64,000 nucleotides of DNA, taken from the NCBI RefSeq assembly GCF_007994225.1, contig NZ_VLLL01000005.1, positions 376,359 to 440,358 on the forward strand, written 5' to 3'. The stretch's first letter is position 1; each line of letters begins with the position of its first letter. Under the pieces are notes generated by a model, which was given only the letters and a program-made list of their open reading frames with translations, made no database searches and was not told where the DNA came from. Source of the DNA: Stackebrandtia albiflava (GTDB taxonomy: Bacteria > Actinomycetota > Actinomycetes > Mycobacteriales > Micromonosporaceae). Positions 26,644 to 36,225 of this stretch are shown here, one piece after another. A program made the position numbers and the translations under genes.

Positions 26644-28197
26644 GTGCGGATCACAGGTTGCGGACACGCGAGCATGCGTATCGAGACGGCGGCGGGGAGC
26701 ATCCTGTGCGACCCGTGGGTCAACCCGGCCTACTTCGCCTCCTGGTTCCCGTTCCCCGACAACTCCGGACTGGACTGGAAGTCGCTGGGGGACTGCGACT
26801 ACCTGTACGTGTCGCACCTGCACCGCGACCACTTCGACGAGATCAACCTGCGGGAGAACGTCTCCAAGGAGACGACGGTCCTGTTGCCGGAGTACCCCAC
26901 GTCGGAGTTGGAGGACGAGCTGCGGGAACTGGGGTTCACGAAGTTCATCCACACGGTGTCCGGCGAGGTGACCGAACTGCCCGGCGGCGTGAAGGTCATG
27001 ATCCAGGCCCTGACGTCGCCCACCGACGGCCCCATCGGCGACTCGTCGATCTGGGTGGAGGACGCCGACGGTGTCCGGCTGCTGAACCAGAACGATGCCC
27101 GGCCCACCGACCTGTCCGACTTCACCAGGCTGGGCCACATCCACGCGCACCTCCTGCAGTTCTCCGGGGCGATCTGGTATCCGATGGTGTACCAGCTTCC
27201 GGAGGCCGCGAAGCGTGCCTTCGGCAAGCAGAAACGGGACCGGCAGTTCGACCGGTCGCTGCGTTACATCGACGACGCCAAGGCGTCGCACGTGTTCCCG
27301 ATCGCCGGCCCACCGTGCTTCCTCGACGAGTCACTGTGGCGGTTCAACGACATCTTCGGCGACGAGGGCAACATCTTCCCCGACCAGCAGGTCTACGCCG
27401 ACTACCTGGCCGAGAACGGACACGACAACAGCGTGATCCTGTTGCCGGGCACGGTCACCGAGGTCACCCTGGACGGGTGCACTGTGACGCATCCGGTCGC
27501 CGACGTGCGTGAGTTCTTCGCGGACAAGGAGACCCACCTCCGGGAGTACGCGGCCCGGCAACGGCCCGTCATCGAGGCGGCGAAGCGCTCCTGGGAGCAC
27601 CCGGAGATCGACGTGTTCACCGAGTTGAAGAAGCGGTTCGAGCCGTTGTTGGCGGAGGCGGAGTTCATCGCCGCGGGGATCAACGGCCCCGTCCGGTTCG
27701 ACCTGACCGCGCCCGACTCCGACGAGGTCGTCGACAGCATCGTCTTCGACTTCACCGACCGCGAGATCCGTCGCTTCCGCGACGAGAAGTGCCGTTACCG
27801 CTTCACGACGGAGCGGCGGCACATCGAGCACCTCCTGCACATCGACGAGATCGACTGGGTCAACTCGCTGTTCCTGTCGTGCCGGTTCTCCGCCGCGCGC
27901 ATCGGCCAGTACAACGAGTTCGTGTACACGTTCTTCAAGTGTCTGTCGGAGGAACGCCTCAACTACGCGGAGGGCTGGTACGCCGAACAGAAGCCCGACG
28001 AGGAGAACATCTCCCTGCAGGGTTGGACGGTGCAGCGGCGGTGCCCGCACCTCAAGGCGGACCTGTCCAGGTTCGGCAAGGTCGAGGACGGCGTGCTCAC
28101 CTGCCAGATGCATGGCTGGAAGTGGAATCTGGACTCGGGCAAGTGCCTGACCAGTGTGGGGCATGACATCCGCGCGGCGAAGCAAGCGGATGCGTGA
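26644..28197 (+). CDS. metallo-beta-lactamase-fold / Rieske [2Fe-2S] fusion protein
   Basis: 517 residues. The N-terminal MBL domain (1-230) carries the metal motif H58-x-H60-x-D62-H63 (SHLHRDHF) and an UlaG-like strand pattern. A helical middle (about 290-440) follows. The C terminus is a Rieske domain with C467-x-H469 (RRCPHLKADL) and C487-x2-H490 (TCQMHGWKW). Both metal sites are complete, so it could couple a dinuclear hydrolase/oxygenase-like site to electron transfer. It resembles the CMP-Neu5Ac hydroxylase-like arrangement with domains reordered. GTG start with GAAGGGCGAG upstream. Substrate unknown. Its last codons lie inside a 35-bp tandem repeat. Confidence 0.8.
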   Translation: MRITGCGHASMRIETAAGSILCDPWVNPAYFASWFPFPDNSGLDWKSLGDCDYLYVSHLHRDHFDEINLRENVSKETTVLLPEYPTSELEDELRELGFTKFIHTVSGEVTELPGGVKVMIQALTSPTDGPIGDSSIWVEDADGVRLLNQNDARPTDLSDFTRLGHIHAHLLQFSGAIWYPMVYQLPEAAKRAFGKQKRDRQFDRSLRYIDDAKASHVFPIAGPPCFLDESLWRFNDIFGDEGNIFPDQQVYADYLAENGHDNSVILLPGTVTEVTLDGCTVTHPVADVREFFADKETHLREYAARQRPVIEAAKRSWEHPEIDVFTELKKRFEPLLAEAEFIAAGINGPVRFDLTAPDSDEVVDSIVFDFTDREIRRFRDEKCRYRFTTERRHIEHLLHIDEIDWVNSLFLSCRFSAARIGQYNEFVYTFFKCLSEERLNYAEGWYAEQKPDEENISLQGWTVQRRCPHLKADLSRFGKVEDGVLTCQMHGWKWNLDSGKCLTSVGHDIRAAKQADA

Positions 28198-28345
28198 GGT
28201 CCTGTCGCGCGGCGAAGCAAGCGGATGCGTGAGGTCCTGTCGCGCGGCGAAGCAGGCGGATGCGTGAGGTCCTGCCGTCCCGTGAGGCAGGCGGATGCGT
28301 GAGGTCCTGTCGCGCGGCGAAGCAGGCGGATGCGTGAGGTCCTGT
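28171..28345. repeat. five tandem copies of a 35-bp minisatellite
   Basis: Exact periodicity of 35 bp: 28171-28205, 28206-28240, 28241-28275, 28276-28310 and 28311-28345, followed by a decayed partial copy. Copy 1 is the end of the MBL-Rieske gene (RAAKQADA plus TGA). Copies 3-5 share an A-to-G change, and copy 4 also differs at its first ten positions. Confidence 0.92.
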
Positions 28346-28374
28346 CGTGCCGCGAGGGACGACTGAACCGCTGA

Positions 28375-28405
28375 GCGTCCCGGGCGGTCAGTCCGCCCGG
28401 GACGC
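28375..28405 (-). terminator. terminator at the 3' end of tetR
   Basis: GCGTCCCGGGCGG (28375-28387) pairs with 28393-28405 over a 5-nt loop. The loop contains the tetR stop codon. It can also serve the convergent MBL-Rieske transcript. Confidence 0.75.
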
Positions 28406-29200
28406 GGTGAACTCTGTCAGGTTCAGTCCGAGTTGCCCGGCCATGTCGTGCAACTCGGCGTCGAGCAGTGCCTCGGCCTCCTGCACGACGGGAAGTTGAC
28501 CGAAGACCTCCATCGCCACCAGGCCGTAGAGCCGTATCCAGAACGAGTGGAAGGCGTAGCCGAACTCGATCGGCACGTCGGCGCCGATCGCCGTGGCGCA
28601 CCGCTGGATCTCCTCGCGCAGTCCCGGGGTCATCGGGGGCGGTTGCGGTGTCCGCAGTGTGAATCCGCGTTCGGCGTCGGACTGGTGGAACACCTTGTGG
28701 AACATGTCGCCGAAGACCTGGCTGAACCGGCGCATCGACGCGTACGGTTCCTGTTCGGGATCGAGGTCGCGGCTGTGGCAGCCGGGCCCGGCGATGACGG
28801 CGCCCGGCACGAGGCTGGCGAACATGAGGGTGAACTCCGGCCGGTGCCGCACCGCCCACAGCCGGAAGCCGCGTGCCGCGGTGAGGAGCCTGCCGATCAT
28901 GTCGGTCTCGGGGAGGGTGTCGCACCGGGCGACCATGAATCGGCGCAGTTCGTCGTACAGGTCGGCGCACAGCGCGGTGACGAGCGCGTCGAGACCGGGG
29001 AAGTAGCGGTACAGGGCGGGAGCGGACATGCCCATGGTGCGGGCGATGGCGCGCAGCGATATCGCCGCCGGTCCGGCCGTGGTGAGTTGGTCACGGGCCA
29101 CCGCCTTGATCTGGGCGATCGTGTCGGCGCGTTGCTGATCGCGACGACTTGGTGGCGATGTGACGGATTCCACTGCGTTTTCCTGTCCGATATCGGGCAT
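28388..29200 (-). CDS. TetR/AcrR family transcriptional regulator
   Basis: 270 residues. The N-terminal HTH spans about 25-75 (IAQIKAVARDQL, then ISLRAIARTMGMSAPALYRYFPGLDALV). The ligand-binding half is long, with FGDMFHKVFHQ near residue 165 in the TetR_C type seen in WHG-domain regulators. It is divergent from an MMPL exporter, and a strong palindromic site lies between them, so it probably represses the exporter and itself. An in-frame start choice within the first 30 residues is uncertain. Confidence 0.87.
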   Translation of the reverse strand: MPDIGQENAVESVTSPPSRRDQQRADTIAQIKAVARDQLTTAGPAAISLRAIARTMGMSAPALYRYFPGLDALVTALCADLYDELRRFMVARCDTLPETDMIGRLLTAARGFRLWAVRHRPEFTLMFASLVPGAVIAGPGCHSRDLDPEQEPYASMRRFSQVFGDMFHKVFHQSDAERGFTLRTPQPPPMTPGLREEIQRCATAIGADVPIEFGYAFHSFWIRLYGLVAMEVFGQLPVVQEAEALLDAELHDMAGQLGLNLTEFTASRAD

Positions 29201-29214
29201 TCCGGTTGTCGAAG

Positions 29215-29237
29215 TTAACGCCGCTAGCGATAGTTAA
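29215..29237. promoter_or_regulatory. candidate TetR operator
   Basis: Imperfect 23-bp dyad: TTAAC at both ends in inverted orientation and the palindrome CGCTAGCG (29222-29229) in the centre. It lies 15 bp before the tetR start and 160 bp before the MMPL start. Confidence 0.55.
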
Positions 29238-29269
29238 CGGTGTTCGCGCACGCGGACTGGTCTTCATCC

Positions 29270-29275
29270 TATAAC
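29270..29275 (+). promoter_or_regulatory. -10-like TATAAC toward the MMPL gene
   Basis: TATAAC is the most AT-rich hexamer of the divergent intergenic region, about 120 nt before the MMPL GTG. A matching -35 was not found. Confidence 0.3.
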
Positions 29276-29395
29276 CCCTCAAGGCGCGACCGGCCGATCC
29301 GGACGCACGCCACACGGTGCCGCCGCCCCGGCGGACGCACCCGGCGACCGCGGTACCCGACGGGCCACGGCGCGCGCCGTTAGGAGCTGATTCGA

Positions 29396-31564
29396 GTGTT
29401 CGCATGGTGGGGGCGGGCAGTCGCCCGCCTCAGGTGGGTGGTCCTGGCCGCCGCGGTGGCCGTGGTCGGCGTCGGCGCCACGTGGGGCAGCGGAGTCTTC
29501 GACTCGCTGGCCGACGGCGGCTTCTACAACCCCGAGAGTCCCAGCCACAAGGCCGAACAACGCATCGAGGAGGAGTTCGGCCGGCAGGCCGTGGACGTCG
29601 TCGCGCTGTACGAATCGGACGACATGGTCGTGACCGACCCCGCGTTCACCGAAGCCGTCACGGACGTCGCCGCCGCCATGGGTGACCGGCCCGAGGTCGA
29701 GTCGGTGCTCTCGTACTACGACACGCAGTCTCCCGGCTTCGTCTCCGAGGACGGACACGCCACGTACATCGCCGTGACCCTCACCGGCGACGACGACGCC
29801 GAACGGGCGGAACAGTACGAGGCCATCCGCGACCACCTCGACGCCGAAGGGCTCACCACCTCGATCGGCGGCCAGTCCGCGATCTTCGACGACGTCAACA
29901 CGCAGACGCAGGAGGACATCGTCACCGCCGAGATGTTCTCACTGCCTGTCCTGCTGATCCTGATGGTCGTCATCTTCGGAAGCCTGGTCGCGGCGACGAC
30001 GCCGCTCCTGGTGGGGGTGTTGGCCATCATGGGCGGTTTCATCATCACCAGGCTGCTCACCTACGTCACCGACGTGTCGGTGTTCGCCATCAACGTCATC
30101 ACCATCATCGGGCTGGGCCTGGCGATCGACTACGCCCTGTTCGTGGTCAACCGGTTCCGGGAGGAACTCGCGGCGGGCCGCACCACACACGAGGCGATCG
30201 TGCGCACCATGACCACCGCGGGCCGGACCGTCATGGTCTCCGGACTCACCATCATCCTGTCACTGGCCGGGCTGCTGCTGTTCCCGCTGCCGTTCCTGCA
30301 CGGGATCGCGTACGGCGGGATGGCGGCGGTGGCCGTGGCCATGCTCGGCTCCCTCACCATGCTCCCCGCGTTGTTGGCGGTACTCGGACACCGGGTGGAC
30401 GCCGTCCGGATGCCCTGGCGCCGGAAGAGGGCCGCGACGGTACGCACCGACCACGGCTTCTGGTCCCGGTTCGGCGGCAGCGTCATGCGCCGGCCCGCCG
30501 TCTACATCTTCGGCGTCGTGGCGGTACTGGTCGCCCTCGCCACCCCGTTCCTCCACGCGAGCTTCGGCACCGTCGACGAGACGGTCCTGCCCGAGGGCAC
30601 CGAGAGCCGCGTCGTCAGCGAACGGCTGGAGGCCGACTTCCCCGGCGGTGACCTCGGCACACTCGACGTCCTGGTGACCGGAACCGATCAGGCGGCCGTC
30701 TCCGAACTCGTCGCCACCATCGACGACCTCGACGACGTCGAGACGGTCACCCCGACCGAGGGCTCCGAGGACGCCGCCGTGCTCCGGGTCGCCTTCGACG
30801 CCGACCCGCAGAGCGACGCCGCCCGCGAACTGGCCGGCACGATCGACGACCTGGCGGTACCCGGCGGCGGCGAGATCGCCGTCACGGGCCTGCCCGCCCA
30901 ACTCGACGACCAGTTCCGCGACATCGGCGAGCGGCTGCCGTGGCTGGCGCTGTACGTCTCCGTCGTGACGCTGCTCCTGCTGTTCCTGGCGTTCGGCTCC
31001 GTCCTGTTGCCGCTCAAGGCGATCCTCATGAACGTGGTGTCGATCGGCGCGTCCTTCGGCATCATCGTGTGGATATTCCAGGACGGTCACCTGTCCGAAC
31101 TGCTCGGCTTCACGGCCACCGGGTACCTGGAACCCTCCAACCTGCTGTTGATGGTCGTGCTGTTGTTCGGTCTGTCCACCGACTACGAGGTGTTCCTGCT
31201 GTCACGTGTCCGAGAGGAGTGGGACCGCACGGGTGACAACACCACCGCCGTCCTCACCGGACTGCAACGCACCGGTGGCATCATCACCTCGGCCGCGCTG
31301 CTGCTCATCGTGGTGGTGGGGGCGTTCGCGGCCGGCGGCATCGTCTTCCTCAAGATGATCGGCGTCGGAATGGCGGTGGCGATCTTCATCGACGCGACCC
31401 TCGTGCGGATGTTGCTGGTGCCCGCGACCATGCGGGTACTGGGACGCGCCAACTGGTGGGCACCGGCGTTCCTCAACCGGTTCTACGCCCGCTACGGCGT
31501 CAAGGAGGGCGACGAGGCCGTAGCCGCCGAACGCGAACCCGAACTCGTCGGCGCCGACCGCTGA
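29396..31564 (+). CDS. MMPL family RND transporter
   Basis: 722 residues with two repeated halves. Each half has one N-terminal helix, a periplasmic-type loop (45-180 and 390-510), and a five-helix bundle (about 183-330 and 520-690). GLGLAIDYALFVVNRFREEL and VVLLFGLSTDYEVFLLSRVREEW contain the paired Asp-Tyr proton-relay motif of the family. GTG 29396 follows AGGAG. The adjacent divergent TetR suggests ligand-induced export of a lipid or drug. No polyketide or lipid synthesis genes flank it. Confidence 0.9.
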   Translation: MFAWWGRAVARLRWVVLAAAVAVVGVGATWGSGVFDSLADGGFYNPESPSHKAEQRIEEEFGRQAVDVVALYESDDMVVTDPAFTEAVTDVAAAMGDRPEVESVLSYYDTQSPGFVSEDGHATYIAVTLTGDDDAERAEQYEAIRDHLDAEGLTTSIGGQSAIFDDVNTQTQEDIVTAEMFSLPVLLILMVVIFGSLVAATTPLLVGVLAIMGGFIITRLLTYVTDVSVFAINVITIIGLGLAIDYALFVVNRFREELAAGRTTHEAIVRTMTTAGRTVMVSGLTIILSLAGLLLFPLPFLHGIAYGGMAAVAVAMLGSLTMLPALLAVLGHRVDAVRMPWRRKRAATVRTDHGFWSRFGGSVMRRPAVYIFGVVAVLVALATPFLHASFGTVDETVLPEGTESRVVSERLEADFPGGDLGTLDVLVTGTDQAAVSELVATIDDLDDVETVTPTEGSEDAAVLRVAFDADPQSDAARELAGTIDDLAVPGGGEIAVTGLPAQLDDQFRDIGERLPWLALYVSVVTLLLLFLAFGSVLLPLKAILMNVVSIGASFGIIVWIFQDGHLSELLGFTATGYLEPSNLLLMVVLLFGLSTDYEVFLLSRVREEWDRTGDNTTAVLTGLQRTGGIITSAALLLIVVVGAFAAGGIVFLKMIGVGMAVAIFIDATLVRMLLVPATMRVLGRANWWAPAFLNRFYARYGVKEGDEAVAAEREPELVGADR

Positions 31565-31571
31565 CCCGTGC

Positions 31572-32153
31572 TCAACCGGTCTCGGCATCGGGGAAACCCC
31601 GGTGCCGAGACCATTCGGGAGCCAGGATCGACATCCACACCGAGTCGTACCGGCGGCCCTCCCAACACAGGGCGTCCCGTTCGACGCCCTCCGCGACGAA
31701 GCCGACCTTCTCGTAGGCGCGGCGCGCCCGCGGATTGAACGCGAAAACGGTGAGCCCGATCCGGTGCAGCCCGAGCCGCTCGAAGCCGTACCCCACGATC
31801 AGCCTGGTCGCCTCGGCACCCAGACCGCGCCCACGCCCGGCCTCACCCAGCAGGATCCGGAAGTTGCACCGGCCGTCCTCGGGAGACCAGTCGTTGAGGA
31901 CGACCTCGCCGACGCACTCGCCGGTGGCGAGGTCCACGACCGCCAGGTCGAGCCGGTCGGTGGTCTGCGCGCGGGTCGCCACCCACTCCCGCGCCCGCGC
32001 GGCGGTGATCTCGCCGTGGGAACCGGTCAGCCGCGCGACCTCCGGTTCCGACGTCGCCCGCCACAGTCCTTCGAAGTGTTCCTCCGACATCGGTTCCAGG
32101 CGCACCAGCGCACCGGCCAGCGTCGGTTTCACGGAGAAGTCGGCCTCGGTCAT
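31572..32153 (-). CDS. GNAT N-acetyltransferase, RimJ/RimL-like
   Basis: 193 residues. The acetyl-CoA site is seen as LLGEAGRGRGLGAEATRLIVGYGF (motif A). HRIGLTVFAFNPRARRAYEKVGF (motif B) and EGVERDALCWEGRRYDSVWMSIL at the end follow the ribosomal-protein acetyltransferase-like branch. Convergent with the MMPL gene; the shared terminator overlaps its 3' end. Target unknown. Confidence 0.85.
   Translation of the reverse strand: MTEADFSVKPTLAGALVRLEPMSEEHFEGLWRATSEPEVARLTGSHGEITAARAREWVATRAQTTDRLDLAVVDLATGECVGEVVLNDWSPEDGRCNFRILLGEAGRGRGLGAEATRLIVGYGFERLGLHRIGLTVFAFNPRARRAYEKVGFVAEGVERDALCWEGRRYDSVWMSILAPEWSRHRGFPDAETG
31578..31612. terminator. bidirectional terminator between MMPL and GNAT genes
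   Basis: GGTCTCGGCATCGGGG (31578-31593) pairs with 31597-31612 around AAA, with one mismatch (G-T type). It lies inside the end of the GNAT coding region. Confidence 0.75.
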
Positions 32154-32254
32154 GTCACCACCCTGACGGGCCGTCGTCTCGGGGGCAATCGGGAATCCGT
32201 GAGTCGAAACGGCCGACGCCGGGTAACCACATTCCGACCAAGGAGGCGATACGT

Positions 32255-32737
32255 ATGCGCAGCCGATTCCGGGCCGCGGGACACGCGGTCCATCCGATGC
32301 TCATCGTGTTCCCACTCGGACTGCTCGCCACCGCGGTGATCTTCGACGTCCTCCGGCTCATCACCGGGAACGAGGCGTTCGCCGTGGTCGCGGCCTACAC
32401 GATGGCCGCCGGGATCATCGGTGGTCTCGCCGCCGGTGTGACCGGCCTCGTCGACTGGCTCGCGATCCCCGCCGGGACACGCGCCAAACGTGTCGGTGCC
32501 GTCCACGGGGCCGGCAACCTGCTGGTGCTGGCGTTGTTCGCCGTGAGCTGGCTGCTGCGGCTCGGCGGCGACGACTGGGTGCCGGGCGCGTGGGCGATGA
32601 TCCTGGGCTTCGCGGGTGCCGCGCTGGCCGGTGTGACCGCCTGGCTCGGCGGGGAACTGGTGGAACGACTCGGCGTGAGCGTGGACGACGGTGCGCGGCT
32701 CGACGCCCCGAGTTCACTCCGGGCCCCACACGCCTGA
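32255..32737 (+). CDS. DUF2231 domain membrane protein
   Basis: 160 residues. Four membrane helices (about 15-35, 42-66, 84-102, 111-132). The DUF2231 signatures are HAVHPMLIVFPLGLLATAVIFD, VTGLVDWLAIPAGTRAKRVGAVHGAGNL and the second conserved His. The family has a putative heme- or redox-linked role, but no proven function. An ATG start with AAGGAGG upstream. Its stop codon lies within a small tandem duplication. Confidence 0.87.
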   Translation: MRSRFRAAGHAVHPMLIVFPLGLLATAVIFDVLRLITGNEAFAVVAAYTMAAGIIGGLAAGVTGLVDWLAIPAGTRAKRVGAVHGAGNLLVLALFAVSWLLRLGGDDWVPGAWAMILGFAGAALAGVTAWLGGELVERLGVSVDDGARLDAPSSLRAPHA

Positions 32738-32765
32738 CATCCGGGCCCCACGCGCCTGACCCTCC
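32721..32765. repeat. 22-bp tandem duplication across the DUF2231 stop codon
   Basis: GGGCCCCACACGCCTGAC (from 32721, containing the TGA at 32735-32737) is repeated with one change from 32743. Two copies. Confidence 0.75.
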
Positions 32766-32805
32766 CGGGTCACGGCCTCGTCACACATCGACGTCCGTCG
32801 GTGGG

Positions 32806-32811
32806 GATAAT
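32806..32811 (+). promoter_or_regulatory. -10-like box GATAAT, leaderless promoter for purU
   Basis: GATAAT, 6 nt, then ATG 32818. No Shine-Dalgarno. Confidence 0.55.
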
Positions 32812-32817
32812 GGCGCG

Positions 32818-33663
32818 ATGACCCGCGAATACGTCCTGACGCTGTCCTGCCCCGACCGGGTCGGCGTGGTACACGCCGTGTCCGGTTTCCTGGCCGAACG
32901 GCAGGGCAACATCCTCGACAGCCAGCAGTTCAGGGACCCCGGCAGCGGCCGGTTCTTCATGCGGGTCCACTTCCGGGCGGACACACCACTGGACCGTCTG
33001 CGGGTGGAGTTCGCCGAACCGGCCGCCCGGGCGGCCATGGACTGGCAGTTGCACGACATGGCGGTCAAGCCGCGCGTGATGGTGCTGGCGTCCCGGCAGG
33101 GGCACTGCCTCAACGACCTGCTGTACCGGTTCCGCACCGGCGCGCTCCACGGCGACCTGGTCACGGTCGCCTCCAACCACGCCGACTGGGCCGGACTCAC
33201 CGAGGCCGGCGGAGTGCCGTTCCGGCACCTGCCGGTGACGCCCGAAACCCGTCCCCAACAGGAACAACGACTGTTGGAACTGGTCACCGAACACCGCATC
33301 GACGTCGTGGTCCTGGCCAGGTACATGCAGATCCTCTCCGAGGGGTTCTGCGCCAAACTGCCCGGCCAGATCATCAACATCCACCACTCCTTCCTCCCCA
33401 GCTTCAAGGGCGCCAAGCCCTACCACCAGGCGTACGACCGGGGCGTGAAACTGATCGGCGCGACAGCCCACTACGTCACCGCCGACCTCGACGAGGGACC
33501 CATCATCGAACAGGAGACCGCGCGGGTCGACCACGCCATGACGCCCGAACGCCTCGCTGCGGCGGGCCGGGACCTGGAGTCGGTCGTGTTGGCACGCGGG
33601 CTCGCCTGGCATCTGGACCACCGGGTCCTGCTCAACGGCGACCGCACCGTGGTGTTCCGGTAG
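32818..33663 (+). CDS. purU: formyltetrahydrofolate deformylase
   Basis: Hydrolyses 10-formyl-THF to formate and THF, balancing one-carbon pools. 281 residues from ATG 32818; the longer upstream frame is unsupported. N-terminal ACT domain ([21 protein letters not shown]) and C-terminal formyltransferase domain with [20 protein letters not shown] (catalytic Asn-x-His) and [14 protein letters not shown] (catalytic Asp). Length and both domains are standard. Confidence 0.94.
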   Translation: MTREYVLTLSCPDRVGVVHAVSGFLAERQGNILDSQQFRDPGSGRFFMRVHFRADTPLDRLRVEFAEPAARAAMDWQLHDMAVKPRVMVLASRQGHCLNDLLYRFRTGALHGDLVTVASNHADWAGLTEAGGVPFRHLPVTPETRPQQEQRLLELVTEHRIDVVVLARYMQILSEGFCAKLPGQIINIHHSFLPSFKGAKPYHQAYDRGVKLIGATAHYVTADLDEGPIIEQETARVDHAMTPERLAAAGRDLESVVLARGLAWHLDHRVLLNGDRTVVFR

Positions 33664-33692
33664 CCGTCATCGACCACACGACACCGGCGGGG

Positions 33693-33698
33693 GACAAT
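33693..33698 (+). promoter_or_regulatory. -10-like box GACAAT, leaderless promoter for dxr
   Basis: GACAAT, 6 nt, then GTG 33705. Confidence 0.5.
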
Positions 33699-33704
33699 AC
33701 GACG

Positions 33705-34904
33705 GTGACCCAGCGCGAGATCGTGATACTCGGATCCACCGGTTCCATCGGTACCCAGGCAATCGACGTCATCACCCGGAACCCCGACCGGCTGAAGGTG
33801 GTGGGCATCGGCGCGGGCGGCGCCAATCCCGCGCTGTTGGCGGAGCAGGCGCTGGCGCTCGAGGTGGAGGTCGTCGCCGTGGCCCGCGCCGGTGCGGCAC
33901 AGGACATCCAGTTGGCGTTCTACGCCGCAGCCGAACGACGCGGCTACACCCGGGGCGAGTTCCGGATTCCCAAGATCCTGGCCGGGCCGCAGGCGATGAC
34001 CGAACTCGCGGGCTGGCGGGCAGACGTGGTGCTCAACGGCATGACGGGCTCCATCGGGCTGGAACCGACGCTCGCGGCGCTTCGCGCCGGTCGCACGCTC
34101 GCCCTGGCGAACAAGGAGTCGCTGGTGGCCGGTGGGCCGCTGGTGCGGGCGGTGGCCGCGCCCGGGCAGATCGTGCCCGTCGACAGCGAACACGCGGCGC
34201 TCGCCCACTGTCTGCGCGGTGGGCGCGCCGAGGAGGTGCGCCGCCTGATCGTCACCGCGACCGGCGGGCCGTTCCGGGGGCGCGGCCGCGCCGAACTGGC
34301 CGAGGTCACCGTCGCACAGGCCCTGCGCCACCCCACCTGGTCCATGGGACCGGTGGTGACGATCAACAGCGCCACGATGGTCAACAAGAGCCTGGAGGTC
34401 ATCGAGGCCCACGAACTGTTCGGCACGCCCTACGACGACATCGTGGTCATGCTGCACCCGCAGTCCTACCTGCATTCGATGGTGGAGTTCCGGGACGGCT
34501 CGACCCTGGCGCAGGTGAGCCCACCGGACATGCGCCTGGCGATCGCCCAGGCCCTGACCTGGCCCGACCGGGTCCCCGACGTCGCGCCGCCGGTCGACTG
34601 GTCGAAGGCCCACACCTGGGAACTCCTGCCGATGGACGACGAGGCGTTCCCCGCGGTCGGCCTGGCCAGGGAGGCCGGGAAGGCCGGCCGTTGTCTGCCC
34701 GCGGTGTACAACGCCGCGAACGAGGAGTGCGTCGCCGCGTTCACCGAAGGGCGGTTGCCGTTCCTGGGCATCGTCGACACCCTGGCGGAGGTTCTGGCGG
34801 CTATGCCGGGCTTCGCCGAACCGGGTACCGTCGATGAGGTGCTCGCGGCCGAACGGTGGGCGCGAGAGGCGGCGCGCCAACGCATCGCCGAGGTGGGACG
34901 ATGA
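33705..34904 (+). CDS. dxr: 1-deoxy-D-xylulose 5-phosphate reductoisomerase
   Basis: First committed step of the MEP isoprenoid pathway. 399 residues. NADPH-binding [26 protein letters not shown] (substrate/NADPH), VDSEHAAL (metal Asp, Glu), TATGGPF and [15 protein letters not shown] (metal Glu) are all intact. The C-terminal helical domain is complete. Starts a dxr-rseP-ispG cluster; its own box suggests a leaderless message. Confidence 0.96.
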   Translation: MTQREIVILGSTGSIGTQAIDVITRNPDRLKVVGIGAGGANPALLAEQALALEVEVVAVARAGAAQDIQLAFYAAAERRGYTRGEFRIPKILAGPQAMTELAGWRADVVLNGMTGSIGLEPTLAALRAGRTLALANKESLVAGGPLVRAVAAPGQIVPVDSEHAALAHCLRGGRAEEVRRLIVTATGGPFRGRGRAELAEVTVAQALRHPTWSMGPVVTINSATMVNKSLEVIEAHELFGTPYDDIVVMLHPQSYLHSMVEFRDGSTLAQVSPPDMRLAIAQALTWPDRVPDVAPPVDWSKAHTWELLPMDDEAFPAVGLAREAGKAGRCLPAVYNAANEECVAAFTEGRLPFLGIVDTLAEVLAAMPGFAEPGTVDEVLAAERWAREAARQRIAEVGR

Positions 34905-34943
34905 GCCGGCTACGGCTTTGTGGAGAGCTAAGGGGTACGAAGG

Positions 34944-36215
34944 TTGGCTTACGTCGTCGGGGTGATCCTGTTCGCCCTCGGAATTCTGATCTCGGTGAGT
35001 CTGCACGAGGCGGGCCACATGGGCACCGCGAAGCTGTTCGGGATGCGGGTGACCAGGTTCTTCGTCGGGTTCGGTCCCACGCTGTGGTCGTTCCGCAAGG
35101 GCGAGACCGAATACGGCATCAAGGGCATCCCGCTGGGCGGTTTCGTCAAGATCACCGGGATGACCGAGCAGGAGGAGGCCGAGGAGCCCACCCCGCCGGA
35201 CCAGCAGCACCGGGTCTTCTACCGCAAGCCGCTGTGGCAGCGCACCGTCGTGCTGTCGGCGGGTTCGGTGGTCCACTTCATCCTGGGGTTCCTGATCCTG
35301 TGGATCCTGGTGTCGTTCGTGTCGGCGACCAACCCCGCCTACGCGGAGGAGCTGACCCAGGGCACCCGGATCCAGGTGCTCGAATGCCTCGACCCGCAGG
35401 AGTGCACCGAGGAGGACGAGCCCTCCCCGTCGGTGGAGGCCGGACTGCGCACCGGTGACGTCCTGCTGGCCGTCAACGGCGTCGAGGTGGCGGGCCGGGA
35501 GTGCGTCATCGACGGCACCGACCAGCCGCCCACCGCCTGGGGCTGCGTGGTGAACGAGATCCGCGGCCTCCCCGCCGACCAGGCCGCCGACTTCCGCGTC
35601 GAGCGGGACGGCACGACCACCGACGTGGCCGTCACCCCCCGGAACGTGACCCTGACCGGTGAGGACGGCGAGGCGATCGAGGTCGCGCAGGTCGGCATCG
35701 GGCAGTACGTCGACCCGTCGATCTCACCCACCGTCACGTACGGGCCGATCGAGGGCGTCGGTGCCGCCGCCGACATGACCGGCGAGATGGCCGTGATGAT
35801 GGGCGAGGCGATCCTCCGCATCCCCGAGAAGGTCCCGGCGCTGTGGGAGGCCATCTGGGGCGGGGAACGCGACGAGGAGACCCCGGTGAGCGTGGTCGGC
35901 GCGAGCCGGTTGGGCGGCGAGATGGTCGCCAACGACGCCTGGGTCATGTTCTTCATGCTGCTGGCGACACTGAACTACTTCGTGGGCGTGTTCAACCTGC
36001 TGCCCCTGCTGCCGATGGACGGCGGTCACATCGCGATCGCCTGGTTCGAGCGCGCCCGCTCCTGGCTGGCCCGGAAGCGCTCCAAGCCCGACCCGGGGCG
36101 GGTCGACTACGCCAAGCTGCTTCCGTTGACCTACACGGTCCTGGTGGTGATGGTCGGCTTCACGTTGCTCACCGTCACCGCGGACATCGTCAATCCAATC
36201 GTGATCTTCAAGTAA
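34944..36215 (+). CDS. rseP: site-2 protease (RseP/Rip1 type)
   Basis: Intramembrane zinc protease that releases anti-sigma factors and other membrane proteins. 423 residues. H21-E22-x-x-H25 (LHEAGH) lies in the first helix and [13 protein letters not shown] in the third (Asp zinc ligand). A PDZ domain with a large acidic insertion spans about 130-250. TTG 34944 follows AAGGGG. Sits between dxr and ispG in the conserved actinobacterial order and ends 10 bp before ispG. Confidence 0.93.
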   Translation: MAYVVGVILFALGILISVSLHEAGHMGTAKLFGMRVTRFFVGFGPTLWSFRKGETEYGIKGIPLGGFVKITGMTEQEEAEEPTPPDQQHRVFYRKPLWQRTVVLSAGSVVHFILGFLILWILVSFVSATNPAYAEELTQGTRIQVLECLDPQECTEEDEPSPSVEAGLRTGDVLLAVNGVEVAGRECVIDGTDQPPTAWGCVVNEIRGLPADQAADFRVERDGTTTDVAVTPRNVTLTGEDGEAIEVAQVGIGQYVDPSISPTVTYGPIEGVGAAADMTGEMAVMMGEAILRIPEKVPALWEAIWGGERDEETPVSVVGASRLGGEMVANDAWVMFFMLLATLNYFVGVFNLLPLLPMDGGHIAIAWFERARSWLARKRSKPDPGRVDYAKLLPLTYTVLVVMVGFTLLTVTADIVNPIVIFK

Positions 36216-36225
36216 GTGGGGATGT

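Noticed and set aside
28171-28345. 35-bp repeats as a CRISPR array
   Set aside because: The copies are contiguous with no spacers, and no cas genes are nearby; it is a minisatellite.
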